Source: Chitinophagaceae bacterium
GTDB lineage: Bacteria > Bacteroidota > Bacteroidia > Chitinophagales > Chitinophagaceae
Direction: 5' to 3'
DNA length: 51,762 nucleotides
Assembly (NCBI GenBank): GCA_016787065.1
Contig: JAEUVD010000027.1
Coordinates: 1 to 51,762, forward strand
The notes beneath the pieces were generated by a model. The model saw only the letters and a list, made by a program, of their open reading frames with translations. It did not search any database and was not told the DNA's origin. Below are positions 8,159 through 16,472 of the stretch, piece after piece. Position numbers and translations under genes: made by a program. The stretch's first letter is position 1. Every line of letters starts with the position of its first letter.

Positions 8159-9433
8159 ATGCTAACAATACAAATGCTTCGAACGGAGAAGGATAAAGTA
8201 GTAGAGGGATTAAAGAAAAAGAATTTTTCAGATTTAAGTTTAGTAGATACCATTTTGTCTATCGATGAAGAACGACGAAAAATTCAAGCAGAAAATGATG
8301 ATTACCTCTCAAAGATAAATCTTGCTTCAAAAGAAATTGGTAAACTCATGGGCAGCGGCCAAAAGGATGCTGCTGAATCCATGAAGCAAGAGGTAAGTAA
8401 TTACAAAGAACAATCTAAATTGTTATCCGATAAATTAGCGGACCTTGAAAAGCAACAACATGATGCGTTAGTTCAGCTACCTAATCTTCCGAACGCTATC
8501 GTACCATTTGGTAAAACCCCTGAGGAAAATGAAGTTGTTCGTTCAGGAAACGAGATTCCGGTGTTATATAATGGCGCACAACCACACTGGGAACTATGTT
8601 CAAAATACAACCTTATTAATTTTGAATTGGGTACAAAAATTACCGGTGCCGGTTTTCCTGTGTATATCAATAAAGGGGCGCGATTACAACGCGCTTTAAT
8701 TAGTTATTTCTTAGATTATAATACGAAGGCCGGTTATACCGAATATCAACCACCCTATGTGGTGAATGCTGATTCGGGTTATGGTACAGGACAATTACCG
8801 GATAAGGAAGGACAAATGTATCACGTAGGTCTGGATGATTTTTATTTAATACCAACGGCTGAAGTACCTCTTACCAATTTGTATCGGGATGAATTAATTA
8901 AGGAAGAGGAATTACCTATCCGTATGACGGGTTACACGCCTTGCTTTCGAAGAGAAGCCGGTAGTTATGGTAAAGATGTTCGTGGATTGAATCGCTTACA
9001 TCAATTCGACAAAGTTGAAATTGTACATTTTACGAAAGCAGAGGATTCCTATGCCGCATTAGACGCTATGGTAGAGCATGTTGAGAAATTAGTACAATCC
9101 TTAGAACTTCCTTATCGTATTCTTCGCTTATGCGGTGGCGATATGAGTTTCGCTTCAGCACTTACTTACGATTTTGAAGTTTACTCAACAGCACAACAAC
9201 GATGGTTGGAAGTAAGTTCTGTTTCTAATTTTGAAACCTTCCAAACAAATCGAATGAAATTCAGGTATAAAAATGGCGAGGGTAAAACGCAATTGGTTCA
9301 TTCCTTAAATGGATCTTCTTTGGCATTACCTCGAATCCTTGCTTGCTTATTAGAGAATCACCAAACAGCAGACGGTATTAGCATTCCTAAAGTACTGCAA
9401 CCCTATTTCGGTTCAGATCTGATTTCAGAATAA
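8159..9433 (+). CDS. serS: Seryl-tRNA synthetase
   Basis: A 424-residue class IIa synthetase that charges serine (and selenocysteine where present) tRNAs. The N-terminal long coiled-coil arm for the tRNA variable loop covers about residues 25-105 (charged, Lys/Glu/Gln rich). The catalytic domain has TAEVPLTNLYRDE, motif 2 beginning FRREAGSYGKDVRGLNR, and motif 3 in NGSSLALPRILACLLENHQ. All parts are present and the length is standard. It is probably the second gene of an asnS-serS transcript. Confidence 0.96.
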   Translation: MLTIQMLRTEKDKVVEGLKKKNFSDLSLVDTILSIDEERRKIQAENDDYLSKINLASKEIGKLMGSGQKDAAESMKQEVSNYKEQSKLLSDKLADLEKQQHDALVQLPNLPNAIVPFGKTPEENEVVRSGNEIPVLYNGAQPHWELCSKYNLINFELGTKITGAGFPVYINKGARLQRALISYFLDYNTKAGYTEYQPPYVVNADSGYGTGQLPDKEGQMYHVGLDDFYLIPTAEVPLTNLYRDELIKEEELPIRMTGYTPCFRREAGSYGKDVRGLNRLHQFDKVEIVHFTKAEDSYAALDAMVEHVEKLVQSLELPYRILRLCGGDMSFASALTYDFEVYSTAQQRWLEVSSVSNFETFQTNRMKFRYKNGEGKTQLVHSLNGSSLALPRILACLLENHQTADGISIPKVLQPYFGSDLISE

Positions 9434-9488
9434 ATAATTTTCGGATTAAAATAGAATTCAAAAGTCCAACTTTAAACTAGAAACAGTT

Positions 9489-9496
9489 TAGCTTTG
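9489..9496 (+). promoter_or_regulatory. -7 box TAGCTTTG
   Basis: A perfect TAnnTTTG box 18 bases before the ATG at 9515. Because it overlaps an upstream in-frame ATG at 9494, it argues that translation starts at 9515. No convincing -33 element is visible. Confidence 0.5.
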
Positions 9497-9514
9497 TTTT
9501 TCAAAGTAACGCTT

Positions 9515-10159
9515 ATGTCGTTGGAAAAACAAGATGCGCTGGAGCAGCTAAAACATATTCGCTCGATGATGGAACATAGCAGTCGTTTCATTAGTTTGAG
9601 TGGTTGGAGCGGTATTAGTGCCGGTTGTTGTGCCTTAGTAGGCGCATGGTTGGCTCATCAACGTATTCAACAATATTATCAGGTTGATTATATGCGAGGA
9701 AATGCGATTCCAGGAAATCTGTATAATGAACTTATGCTAATTGCATTATTCGTTTTTGTCATGGCCGCTATTACAGCAATCTTTTTCTCTGTTCGAAAAA
9801 GTAAACAACAAGGAGTATCCATCTGGGGCGAATCATCGAAGCGATTGCTCTGGAACACGCTTCTTCCAATGATAGCCGGGGGCATTCTTATTTTGAAAAT
9901 GATGCAGGATAATTTATTTGACTATGTAGCGGCATCTTGCTTGATTTTTTACGGATTAGGATTATTGAATGGAAGTAAGTTCACCTTAGGTGAAGTTAGG
10001 TATCTTGGCTATGTGCAATTACTACTTGGCTTGTTATGTTTATTTTTTGTTCGACAAGGATTGATCTTTTGGTCGTTAGGTTTTGGTGTAAGTCATATAG
10101 TTTATGGTATTTTAATGTGGAATAAGTACGATCGAAAACAGGATACCGCGAAACTATGA
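9515..10159 (+). CDS. Multi-pass membrane protein paired with a winged-helix regulator
   Basis: A 214-residue protein from the ATG at 9515 (MSLEKQDALEQLKHIRSMMEHSSRF); the in-frame ATG at 9494 lies inside the -7 box. An N-terminal amphipathic segment is followed by about five to six hydrophobic helices: one after SLSGWSGISAGCCALVGAWL, one near LMLIALFVFVMAAITAIFF, one near LLPMIAGGILIL and three towards the C-terminus. I recognise no named family. In Bacteroidota a membrane protein of this kind is often followed by a small winged-helix regulator, as here 43 bases downstream, which suggests a linked membrane-signal and DNA-binding pair. Function is unknown. Confidence 0.75.
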   Translation: MSLEKQDALEQLKHIRSMMEHSSRFISLSGWSGISAGCCALVGAWLAHQRIQQYYQVDYMRGNAIPGNLYNELMLIALFVFVMAAITAIFFSVRKSKQQGVSIWGESSKRLLWNTLLPMIAGGILILKMMQDNLFDYVAASCLIFYGLGLLNGSKFTLGEVRYLGYVQLLLGLLCLFFVRQGLIFWSLGFGVSHIVYGILMWNKYDRKQDTAKL

Positions 10160-10202
10160 AGCTCAAAAAAACATGTATGTTGGCTATTAAATTTGATTTC
10201 GT

Positions 10203-10499
10203 TTGATTGATCAACTCAATAAAATTTTCGACCATCGCATCCGACTTGGAATCATGAGCGCATTGATGGTGAATGAGGAGGTTAGTTTTAACTTTCTCAA
10301 GGAGTTATTGAATGTAACCGATGGCAATCTGGCGTCTCATATCAAGCCTTTAGAGGAAGCTAAATTTATTAAGGTTACAAAAAGTTTTATCGGTAAAAAA
10401 CCTAACACGACATACAGTATTTCTAAAACAGGGGAAAAGCATTTCAGAAATCATTTAGATGCTTTAGAAGAAATGATACGACAAGCTAAACAAGGTTAG
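10203..10499 (+). CDS. Small winged-helix transcriptional regulator
   Basis: A 98-residue DNA-binding protein resembling the ArsR/MarR-like winged-helix group: helices at LNKIFDHRIRLGIMSAL and FNFLKELLNVTDGNLASHIKPLEEAKFI, then a wing VTKSFIGKKPNTTYSIS and a C-terminal dimerisation helix. The only plausible start is TTG at 10203; an in-frame stop lies at 10194-10196 and the next ATG (10255) would remove the first helix. A perfect -7 box TAAATTTG at 10188-10195 lies immediately upstream, so a transcript from it would be nearly leaderless. It probably controls the adjacent membrane-protein gene, itself or both (inference). Its last four bases overlap the end of the convergent permease gene. Confidence 0.8.
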   Translation: MIDQLNKIFDHRIRLGIMSALMVNEEVSFNFLKELLNVTDGNLASHIKPLEEAKFIKVTKSFIGKKPNTTYSISKTGEKHFRNHLDALEEMIRQAKQG

Positions 10500-11395
10500 T
10501 TGCTTTTTAAAGGCTTGCGTTTACTGTTTATAACCCAAACCGCCACTAAGCCCAACAACCCACCTACGATGGTAAACCATTGAATTTTTTCATTCAGAAA
10601 AAGGAAGGATGAAATACTAGCTGCAAAGGGAACAATGTAAATAAAGCTGGATGTTTTTTCGGCTCCAAGTTTGCTGGTTGCTAAAAAGAAAATGGTCGTA
10701 GCAACACCTGTATTTAAAACACCATTGAAAAGCAGATTACCGTAAAATTTAAAGTCGCCTTGTTTTAATACAACTAGTATATGCTGAAGGTCTACAAAAA
10801 ATAATAACCAAAATACACATAATAAATACATCCATAAACTAAAGGCTAATGCAGAACCATATTGATTTGATTTTGCAGTGAATCGGCTCAGAATTGTCCA
10901 AACCAAAGTTGAGGCTAGAAAAAATAAATTACCACTTTTTAAAAGTTGAACATCGTTCGACCATACTTGTAGAAGAAAACAACCGGCAAGTAATCCTAAA
11001 CATAATCCGATGATTTCTTTCTGCGATAATTTTCGTTTTGCAATCACCGAGCCATAAATGAATGCCACCAAAGGTGATGTTGTAGTTACTAATACACCGC
11101 CTGCTCCAGGCATACCATGTTTAATACCACTAAAAAACAACATACTATAGAAAGCCATAAAGGCCGATGCCAGTGTTAATGGAGGAAGTCCTTTAGTGGA
11201 AATACCAAGGGGTACTTTCATACTTTTGAGAAGCACGAAAACACCCAAAAAGGTTACCGCAAAACGCATGAAAGCGATTTCAAGCGGAGGTGCATACGAC
11301 GATAGTACTTTAGCACTTGGCCAGCTCACACCCCACATCAACATACTGAAAACAATACCAACAAATAACTGTTGTTGTTTGTTGAGTGAGAGCAT
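10496..11395 (-). CDS. DMT-superfamily EamA-type permease
   Basis: A 299-residue inner-membrane protein with ten predicted helices arranged as two EamA repeats. The first repeat starts FSMLMWGVSWPSAKVLSSY and PPLEIAFMRFAVTFLGVFV; the second includes LASTLVWTILSRFTAK and ends VPFAASISSFLFLNEKIQW and GGLLGLVAVWVINSKRK, both family hallmarks. Members export amino acids or metabolites; the substrate cannot be told from sequence. The gene converges with the small regulator, overlapping its 3' end by four bases, and appears monocistronic. ATG at 11395 is directly followed by the first helix. Confidence 0.88.
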   Translation of the reverse strand: MLSLNKQQQLFVGIVFSMLMWGVSWPSAKVLSSYAPPLEIAFMRFAVTFLGVFVLLKSMKVPLGISTKGLPPLTLASAFMAFYSMLFFSGIKHGMPGAGGVLVTTTSPLVAFIYGSVIAKRKLSQKEIIGLCLGLLAGCFLLQVWSNDVQLLKSGNLFFLASTLVWTILSRFTAKSNQYGSALAFSLWMYLLCVFWLLFFVDLQHILVVLKQGDFKFYGNLLFNGVLNTGVATTIFFLATSKLGAEKTSSFIYIVPFAASISSFLFLNEKIQWFTIVGGLLGLVAVWVINSKRKPLKSN

Positions 11396-11424
11396 CAGCG
11401 GTTGAAATAATTGATCATGAAAAA

Positions 11425-14400
11425 TTAATTGATGCTGAACTTACGGTATTCGGTGTTTTTATCGATCGTGCATTTCAGAATGTAATTTCCTTTCGATAAA
11501 TTTTGAACAGCTAACTGGATGTCGTTTGAACCACTTTCTACTAGTTCTTCTTGCGTAAGCACTACCTGATTGGTAATATTGCTTACCTGAATCAGTACTT
11601 TGCTTTTCTTCAAACAACTAACAGGTAAATGAACATCTTGGCTGGATGGATTCGGAAACACCTCGCCAATCTTCACCTGAAGTGGCGTGCTAACTTTTAC
11701 AACTTCGCTATAGGTAAATTGATTGTCTTTATCTACCATTTTCAACCGGTAATAGTTATCTCCTGAAAGAGGATGCACATCATTCGTTTCATAGGTATGA
11801 CTTCCGCCTTGGGCAGCCACTTCACCTATAGAAGTGAAATGCAATTTATCGGAACTTCGCTCTATGTCGTAATAGGACAAATTAGTTTCTAAACCACTTT
11901 GCCATTTCAATCCAATAGTGTTATTCTGTAATAACCTTCCGGTGAATGCAAATAGGGTTGCCGGTAAAGGATAATTGCAAGGATTGAAATAAGTTACGAT
12001 TACATAGCAAGAATTTACGGCAGTATTTCGAATGTATAACTGACTATTCGTTGCACTTCCCCAACCATTCCAACCCGGATCGGTTGATGTATAAACGGTA
12101 TTCGAACTCCAGTTTACCCCGTCAGGTGAATATTCTACACTTGGACAAGGAACCGGAACACAATTCTGTGCTAATGGTAAAATGAACAAGGTATTATTTT
12201 CACAAGATAAATTTGGGGCATCCGGTATGGGTTTCACAGTTAAATTAACTGCTGTTCTGGCACCCGTGCAATTAGCAGGAATGCCGGTGGAAGGTTCTGC
12301 GTAAAATGTCGTGTCGCCTGTTGGATAAACCAATGTTGGGAAAATTAAATTTCCACCCACCGGGGCATCATACCAATTAAAGGTTGAAGCCGGAGGATTA
12401 GTAACAATAGAGGCATTGATGTTGGATAAATCGTATCCGTATAAATAACAAAAATCGGTTGTGGCAGGCACGGTTGTAATAGCCGGAATGGGATGAATAA
12501 TAATGTTAGCACTACCAACTTTTTTAGGAGGACAAACACCCGTTGGTGGTGTAATGCTATTGATAACCCAATTGCCTGATGTTGAAACTGTGGTTACAAA
12601 AGGCCCATTACCACTTAATCCGGATAATGGTATCGAGCTCGTTCCGTTACCAATGGTTACGGTGTAATTTCCAACTAAAGGATCGGATGTGGTTAACAAA
12701 ACAGGTGCATTACTCGGATCGCAATATTCACCATCACCACTAATCGTCATTACCGAACATGGCGGAATTGTATAGGTGGCAGTAGCTGTTACCGCCGATT
12801 TCGTACATGGTGAAACCGGATCTGGTTTGTAGATTGCTTTCACAGTTACATTGGTAGAGCTGAACTGATCACAAGTGTCAGGTAAATTAAAGGTTACTAC
12901 TGCAGAAACAGGAGGTGGAGGGCATTGTGAGCCAAATGGAATTGAATTTCCATCCCAGTTTCCTCCTGGATTAGCTGCTTTTGGTGTTGTATTTAAAAGT
13001 GCTGTAGTAGTTGTTACCCATGTATTTGTTGACGTTCTATACCGACCAATATTTGGATTTCCGGATAAGGATCCTCCGGAAGATGTCATACTTGCTGCAG
13101 CGGGAAGGTTCACATTCTTCTGACTAATATAATTACCACATCCCGTAGTGGGTGCAGTATTGGCCGTAGTATCCGGTAACGATTGTCCGCCATTCCAAAG
13201 TACGGCATCTACAACAGCCCCTGTACAATCGAATAAGACGATTTGTTCACTGCCATCAGTGAGATTCATGATGTCTTGTGTGGTAGGACTAACCGTAGCG
13301 CAATTACATGTTTCAACATTTAAATCCGGTAATTGACCGCTCGAGCAGAAGGTTCCACCACCGCCAATTAAGTAGTAGTTGTTTGCAAGAATTTTTATAC
13401 CTGCTGGTATGGTAGCTGTCCAGTCGCCATCAGAAATGATCCATCCTCCAATGTCAACATTATTAGGACCTGGGTTGTATAATTCAATCCACTCACCACT
13501 GTTCGGGTTTTGTCCGTTTGGAGTACCCGGACAAGCACCTTGTGCAGGACGTGGTGCGAATTCATTGATAAAAACTTTACTAGTTGCGGTTTGTGTTGGT
13601 GGTGTTGCACCTACGGTAGTAGTTCCCGAACCTAATAGTACACCTGTTGTGTACGGATCAAATAACGGGTTAGGATCGTACATGACATCTACCGTTCCGT
13701 TCGTACATACGCCTGTAATATCCACCGTAAACTGAACTTGAGAACCAGCACAGGCGGTGCTTCCGGATGCAGGAGTAAAGGTAGGGGCACCGGGATTAGA
13801 AGTTACATAAGCCGCACAAACAGGATTACCCAGGCACGCATTGGGTACAGTAGCAGTGAGAGTAGGACTATTCGAACAAACCGAGTTTGTGGTTGTAATT
13901 AATACCTGATAATTCGGCAAAGCAGGGTCGGCATCATCATCTACAACGCCACCAAATAAATTACTGCTTTGTGGCCCGGCTATCGTTGTGAACGTACCAC
14001 CAATCGTAGTTTGTTTTTGCAATTCATATTTCACATTCGTACCAGTTGCACCACTTACCGTTATAGAACCCAACAAGGAACAACTTACACTTGGCGTTCC
14101 TCCAAGCGGTTCTTCTCGAATAACAAATACCGTATGATTCAAGTAACATTCTTTCGCAGCAACTAAGGGATTAGAAACATCGGATACGGTGGCTGTACCC
14201 GGACAAGAACTACAATTTGTATTTGATTCACCCATTACAAAATTATAGGTTGTGGTGCCTGCTCCAGGTGTAACGGTTGCCGTTAAGGTAGTAACACCGG
14301 TAGTAGGATTAAAGTTTGTGGCTGTAAAATTGGTAGGTGTACCATTGTTCACTTGATAGAATGAACCAAGAAGACCAGTGCTTTGGGTAGCATCGGTTGC

Positions 14401-15318
14401 TGTATTGCTGAAATTGTATGATTCAAAAACAAAATTCACCGGACTGGAACCACAAACAACAATACTCGAAGAAGTACCACTTATCGGGTTTCCATTGAGG
14501 GTAGCATTCCAGGTAGGAGCGCCATTATCTAAGCCGGGTGTTGGCATATCGTTGCTGGCCGTATTGGTTGCAATACCACAGGGATTCGTACAATTAGAAC
14601 ACGCTAAATTTCCTGTTTGATTCCACGTAACGGTAGCACCATTGTTGCCATCGGGTGTACGTGCAAAGGAGGAATTACAACTAGTTACATCATTACAAAT
14701 TTTTCGGCCATCATAAACTGCATCGGTAACTTGAGGAATGATAACACCCGGCAAGGGCGCACAGGCACCAACTCCGGTGAAGTTAACAGTTAAATTAGCA
14801 CTGCCGTAATTATTACCACCTCCCCACATCAAAGCGTCTAGAATATTTCCACTGTCATCAAAAAGAACCAAACGATCGCCGGTACCACTACCATTGTTTA
14901 ATGCACCGGTTCCGAATAAACAACCACAACCACCATTGGCAATCGTATTGGTATTTAGGAAAACAGTATTGGCGTAAGCGCCGATTCCGGTCCCGTAGCC
15001 TTGACTGTTAAGCGTAAATTGTCCGTTTAAATTTTTAAAGTCGCAGGTTGAGCACATTACTTTACCAGCGTTTGCGATTAATAAATAACCATTTGCCGGA
15101 ACACTAACGCCAAAGGGAATGGTCATTTCGGTAGAACCATTCGATATTTTATAACAACTCAGGTCAATCGGTGAGGCTCCAATATTTTTCAATTCAATCC
15201 ATTCGCCACCGGCATTTTCAAAATTTCCGGCATCAGCTTCTACTTCATTAAAAATGATCTGGGCATCTGAAAAATAAGATACAAGGAATAATGCAAACAG
15301 CAGGTATAATTTCTTCAT
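11425..15318 (-). CDS. Giant secreted lamin-tail-domain protein with T9SS sorting domain
   Basis: A 1297-residue exported protein. The signal peptide MKKLYLLFALFLVSYFSDAQ leads straight into a lamin-tail (LTD) domain (IIFNEVEADAGNFE, GGEWIELKNIG, VSVPANGYLLIANAG). A second LTD domain lies near residue 580 (VFINEFAPRPAQG, SGEWIELYNPG, DIGGWIISDGDW, ANNYYLIGGGG). Between and after them is a low-complexity Thr/Asn/Pro-rich region with Ig-like segments and a PIPAITTVPATTDFCY stretch. The C-terminus has a strand region seen in many T9SS cargoes (GLKWQSGLETNLSYYDIERS) and a type A sorting domain (VKIGEVFPNPSSQDVHLPV to LSKGNYILKCTID). It is probably a surface or extracellular adhesin-like structural protein (inference). 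The gene is unusually long for the window and transcribed alone. Confidence 0.85.
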   Translation of the reverse strand: MKKLYLLFALFLVSYFSDAQIIFNEVEADAGNFENAGGEWIELKNIGASPIDLSCYKISNGSTEMTIPFGVSVPANGYLLIANAGKVMCSTCDFKNLNGQFTLNSQGYGTGIGAYANTVFLNTNTIANGGCGCLFGTGALNNGSGTGDRLVLFDDSGNILDALMWGGGNNYGSANLTVNFTGVGACAPLPGVIIPQVTDAVYDGRKICNDVTSCNSSFARTPDGNNGATVTWNQTGNLACSNCTNPCGIATNTASNDMPTPGLDNGAPTWNATLNGNPISGTSSSIVVCGSSPVNFVFESYNFSNTATDATQSTGLLGSFYQVNNGTPTNFTATNFNPTTGVTTLTATVTPGAGTTTYNFVMGESNTNCSSCPGTATVSDVSNPLVAAKECYLNHTVFVIREEPLGGTPSVSCSLLGSITVSGATGTNVKYELQKQTTIGGTFTTIAGPQSSNLFGGVVDDDADPALPNYQVLITTTNSVCSNSPTLTATVPNACLGNPVCAAYVTSNPGAPTFTPASGSTACAGSQVQFTVDITGVCTNGTVDVMYDPNPLFDPYTTGVLLGSGTTTVGATPPTQTATSKVFINEFAPRPAQGACPGTPNGQNPNSGEWIELYNPGPNNVDIGGWIISDGDWTATIPAGIKILANNYYLIGGGGTFCSSGQLPDLNVETCNCATVSPTTQDIMNLTDGSEQIVLFDCTGAVVDAVLWNGGQSLPDTTANTAPTTGCGNYISQKNVNLPAAASMTSSGGSLSGNPNIGRYRTSTNTWVTTTTALLNTTPKAANPGGNWDGNSIPFGSQCPPPPVSAVVTFNLPDTCDQFSSTNVTVKAIYKPDPVSPCTKSAVTATATYTIPPCSVMTISGDGEYCDPSNAPVLLTTSDPLVGNYTVTIGNGTSSIPLSGLSGNGPFVTTVSTSGNWVINSITPPTGVCPPKKVGSANIIIHPIPAITTVPATTDFCYLYGYDLSNINASIVTNPPASTFNWYDAPVGGNLIFPTLVYPTGDTTFYAEPSTGIPANCTGARTAVNLTVKPIPDAPNLSCENNTLFILPLAQNCVPVPCPSVEYSPDGVNWSSNTVYTSTDPGWNGWGSATNSQLYIRNTAVNSCYVIVTYFNPCNYPLPATLFAFTGRLLQNNTIGLKWQSGLETNLSYYDIERSSDKLHFTSIGEVAAQGGSHTYETNDVHPLSGDNYYRLKMVDKDNQFTYSEVVKVSTPLQVKIGEVFPNPSSQDVHLPVSCLKKSKVLIQVSNITNQVVLTQEELVESGSNDIQLAVQNLSKGNYILKCTIDKNTEYRKFSIN

Positions 15319-15444
15319 GAGACGTAGTTTTCAGCCGCAAAAGTCTTATGATTTGCGTGGATAAAAAAATTAAGTTATGGTTATGGGGAAAAGGTGGTAA
15401 AATGATGATGGAATTGAAATTTAATATTCCCGCCAACCAAGCGT

Positions 15445-16320
15445 TTAGTTTTCTGTCTTGAACAAATGGATCGTGTAGTTTAGTAGCTCAGAATTGCCGC
15501 TGCGTCCATGCCCCGGAACAACAATCTTAACATCCGGAAAGGCCTGTTTAACACGTTCAACCGTCTTCGACCATGCGTTGGTGTTCGCATCACCTAAATA
15601 TCCTTTGGAAGCATTCATTTCTTTTACTAAACAACCACCGAATAAAACGCTTTCCGAAGGGAAATAAGCAACCACATTATCCTTTGTATGCCCTTCACCG
15701 AAAAATTTTACTAACATGATTTCATTTCCAACCTGAAGTTGAATAGAATCGTTGAACGTTTTTTGAGGGAGTACATATTGATTTTGCTTAGCAAGTTTCA
15801 AGGTGGTATCCGATGCGTATGAATTAATATGATGTTTGTGAAAAGCGGTTAACCCTCCCAAGCAATCATTGTGAAAATGCGTTGGTACTACGGCTTTAAT
15901 GGTACATTTTAGTTTTTGTTCGATCCAATGAATTAATTCTTCGGAACTTTCATCGTTCGTAGGTGTGTCGAATACCAAACATTCGTTTTTACTTCGAACA
16001 ACTAGTCCGTTACACGGTACTTTGCCGAAATCATTAGTGACAAGATAACTTATATGTTGAAAGGTATTTTTTGAAAGTTGTATGACTTCGAGTGTTTTAC
16101 TTTTATATATCCGCTTGGGTTTCAACATACTCTTTGGCTTAGCCAAAAGGTTAAGTGATGCCAGCGTAGTTAAAATAAAAATGAATAGATATTTTAAAAG
16201 AGAATTTCTTAAAAATGATACGGATGTAATGGTAAAAAGTAGCACGACTAACCTATTAGGAAACTTCAAATGTACAGGTCTTTTTTTGTGATCTATATAC
16301 TTACAACAACATGGAGGCAT
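15445..16320 (-). CDS. Subclass B1 metallo-beta-lactamase
   Basis: A zinc beta-lactamase-fold protein of 291 residues from the ATG at 16320. It carries the full B1 ligand set: H148-F-H150-N-D152 (HFHNDCLGG), H211 (GEGHTKDN), C230 with the substrate-binding Lys three residues later (GGCLVK), an Asn in GDAN (N246) and H271 (VPGHGRSG). Known B1 enzymes hydrolyse penicillins, cephalosporins and often carbapenems in the periplasm; activity here is inferred. A hydrophobic export signal (LLKYLFIFILTTLASLNLLA) lies unusually far in, at 41-60, so translation may start later, for example at GTG 16243-16245. A -7-like TACATTTG (16274 to 16267) on the minus strand favours that shorter start. It is monocistronic and has no mobile-element neighbours, so it is probably an intrinsic chromosomal gene. 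Confidence 0.85.
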   Translation of the reverse strand: MPPCCCKYIDHKKRPVHLKFPNRLVVLLFTITSVSFLRNSLLKYLFIFILTTLASLNLLAKPKSMLKPKRIYKSKTLEVIQLSKNTFQHISYLVTNDFGKVPCNGLVVRSKNECLVFDTPTNDESSEELIHWIEQKLKCTIKAVVPTHFHNDCLGGLTAFHKHHINSYASDTTLKLAKQNQYVLPQKTFNDSIQLQVGNEIMLVKFFGEGHTKDNVVAYFPSESVLFGGCLVKEMNASKGYLGDANTNAWSKTVERVKQAFPDVKIVVPGHGRSGNSELLNYTIHLFKTEN

Positions 16321-16337
16321 TGATTTATTTTTTGAAC

Positions 16338-16422
16338 TACCAACTCGCTTATTGGCTTCTTTTTAGATAGTGCATAGTACCGCAAGTTGGTATAGCTACC
16401 GTTTCCTTTTTTATACCAATTT
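16338..16422. promoter_or_regulatory. Three alternating TACCAACT elements between divergent genes
   Basis: TACCAACT at 16338-16345, its inverse AGTTGGTA at 16385-16392 and TACCAATT at 16414-16421 lie between the divergent beta-lactamase and BNR-repeat genes. The second and third form a near-perfect 11-bp inverted repeat (16384-16394 with 16412-16422). They may be an operator or hairpin; which gene they serve is unknown. Confidence 0.35.
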
Positions 16423-16472
16423 GTACATAAGTGTAAAATTTATTTCGAAACAAGTACCTTAGCATCTCCACT

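Noticed and set aside
11425..15318. Plus-strand ORFs inside the giant lamin-tail gene
   Set aside because: Several open frames of 60-120 codons occur antisense to Thr/Asn/Pro-rich coding sequence, which generates long antisense frames; none has domains or start signals.
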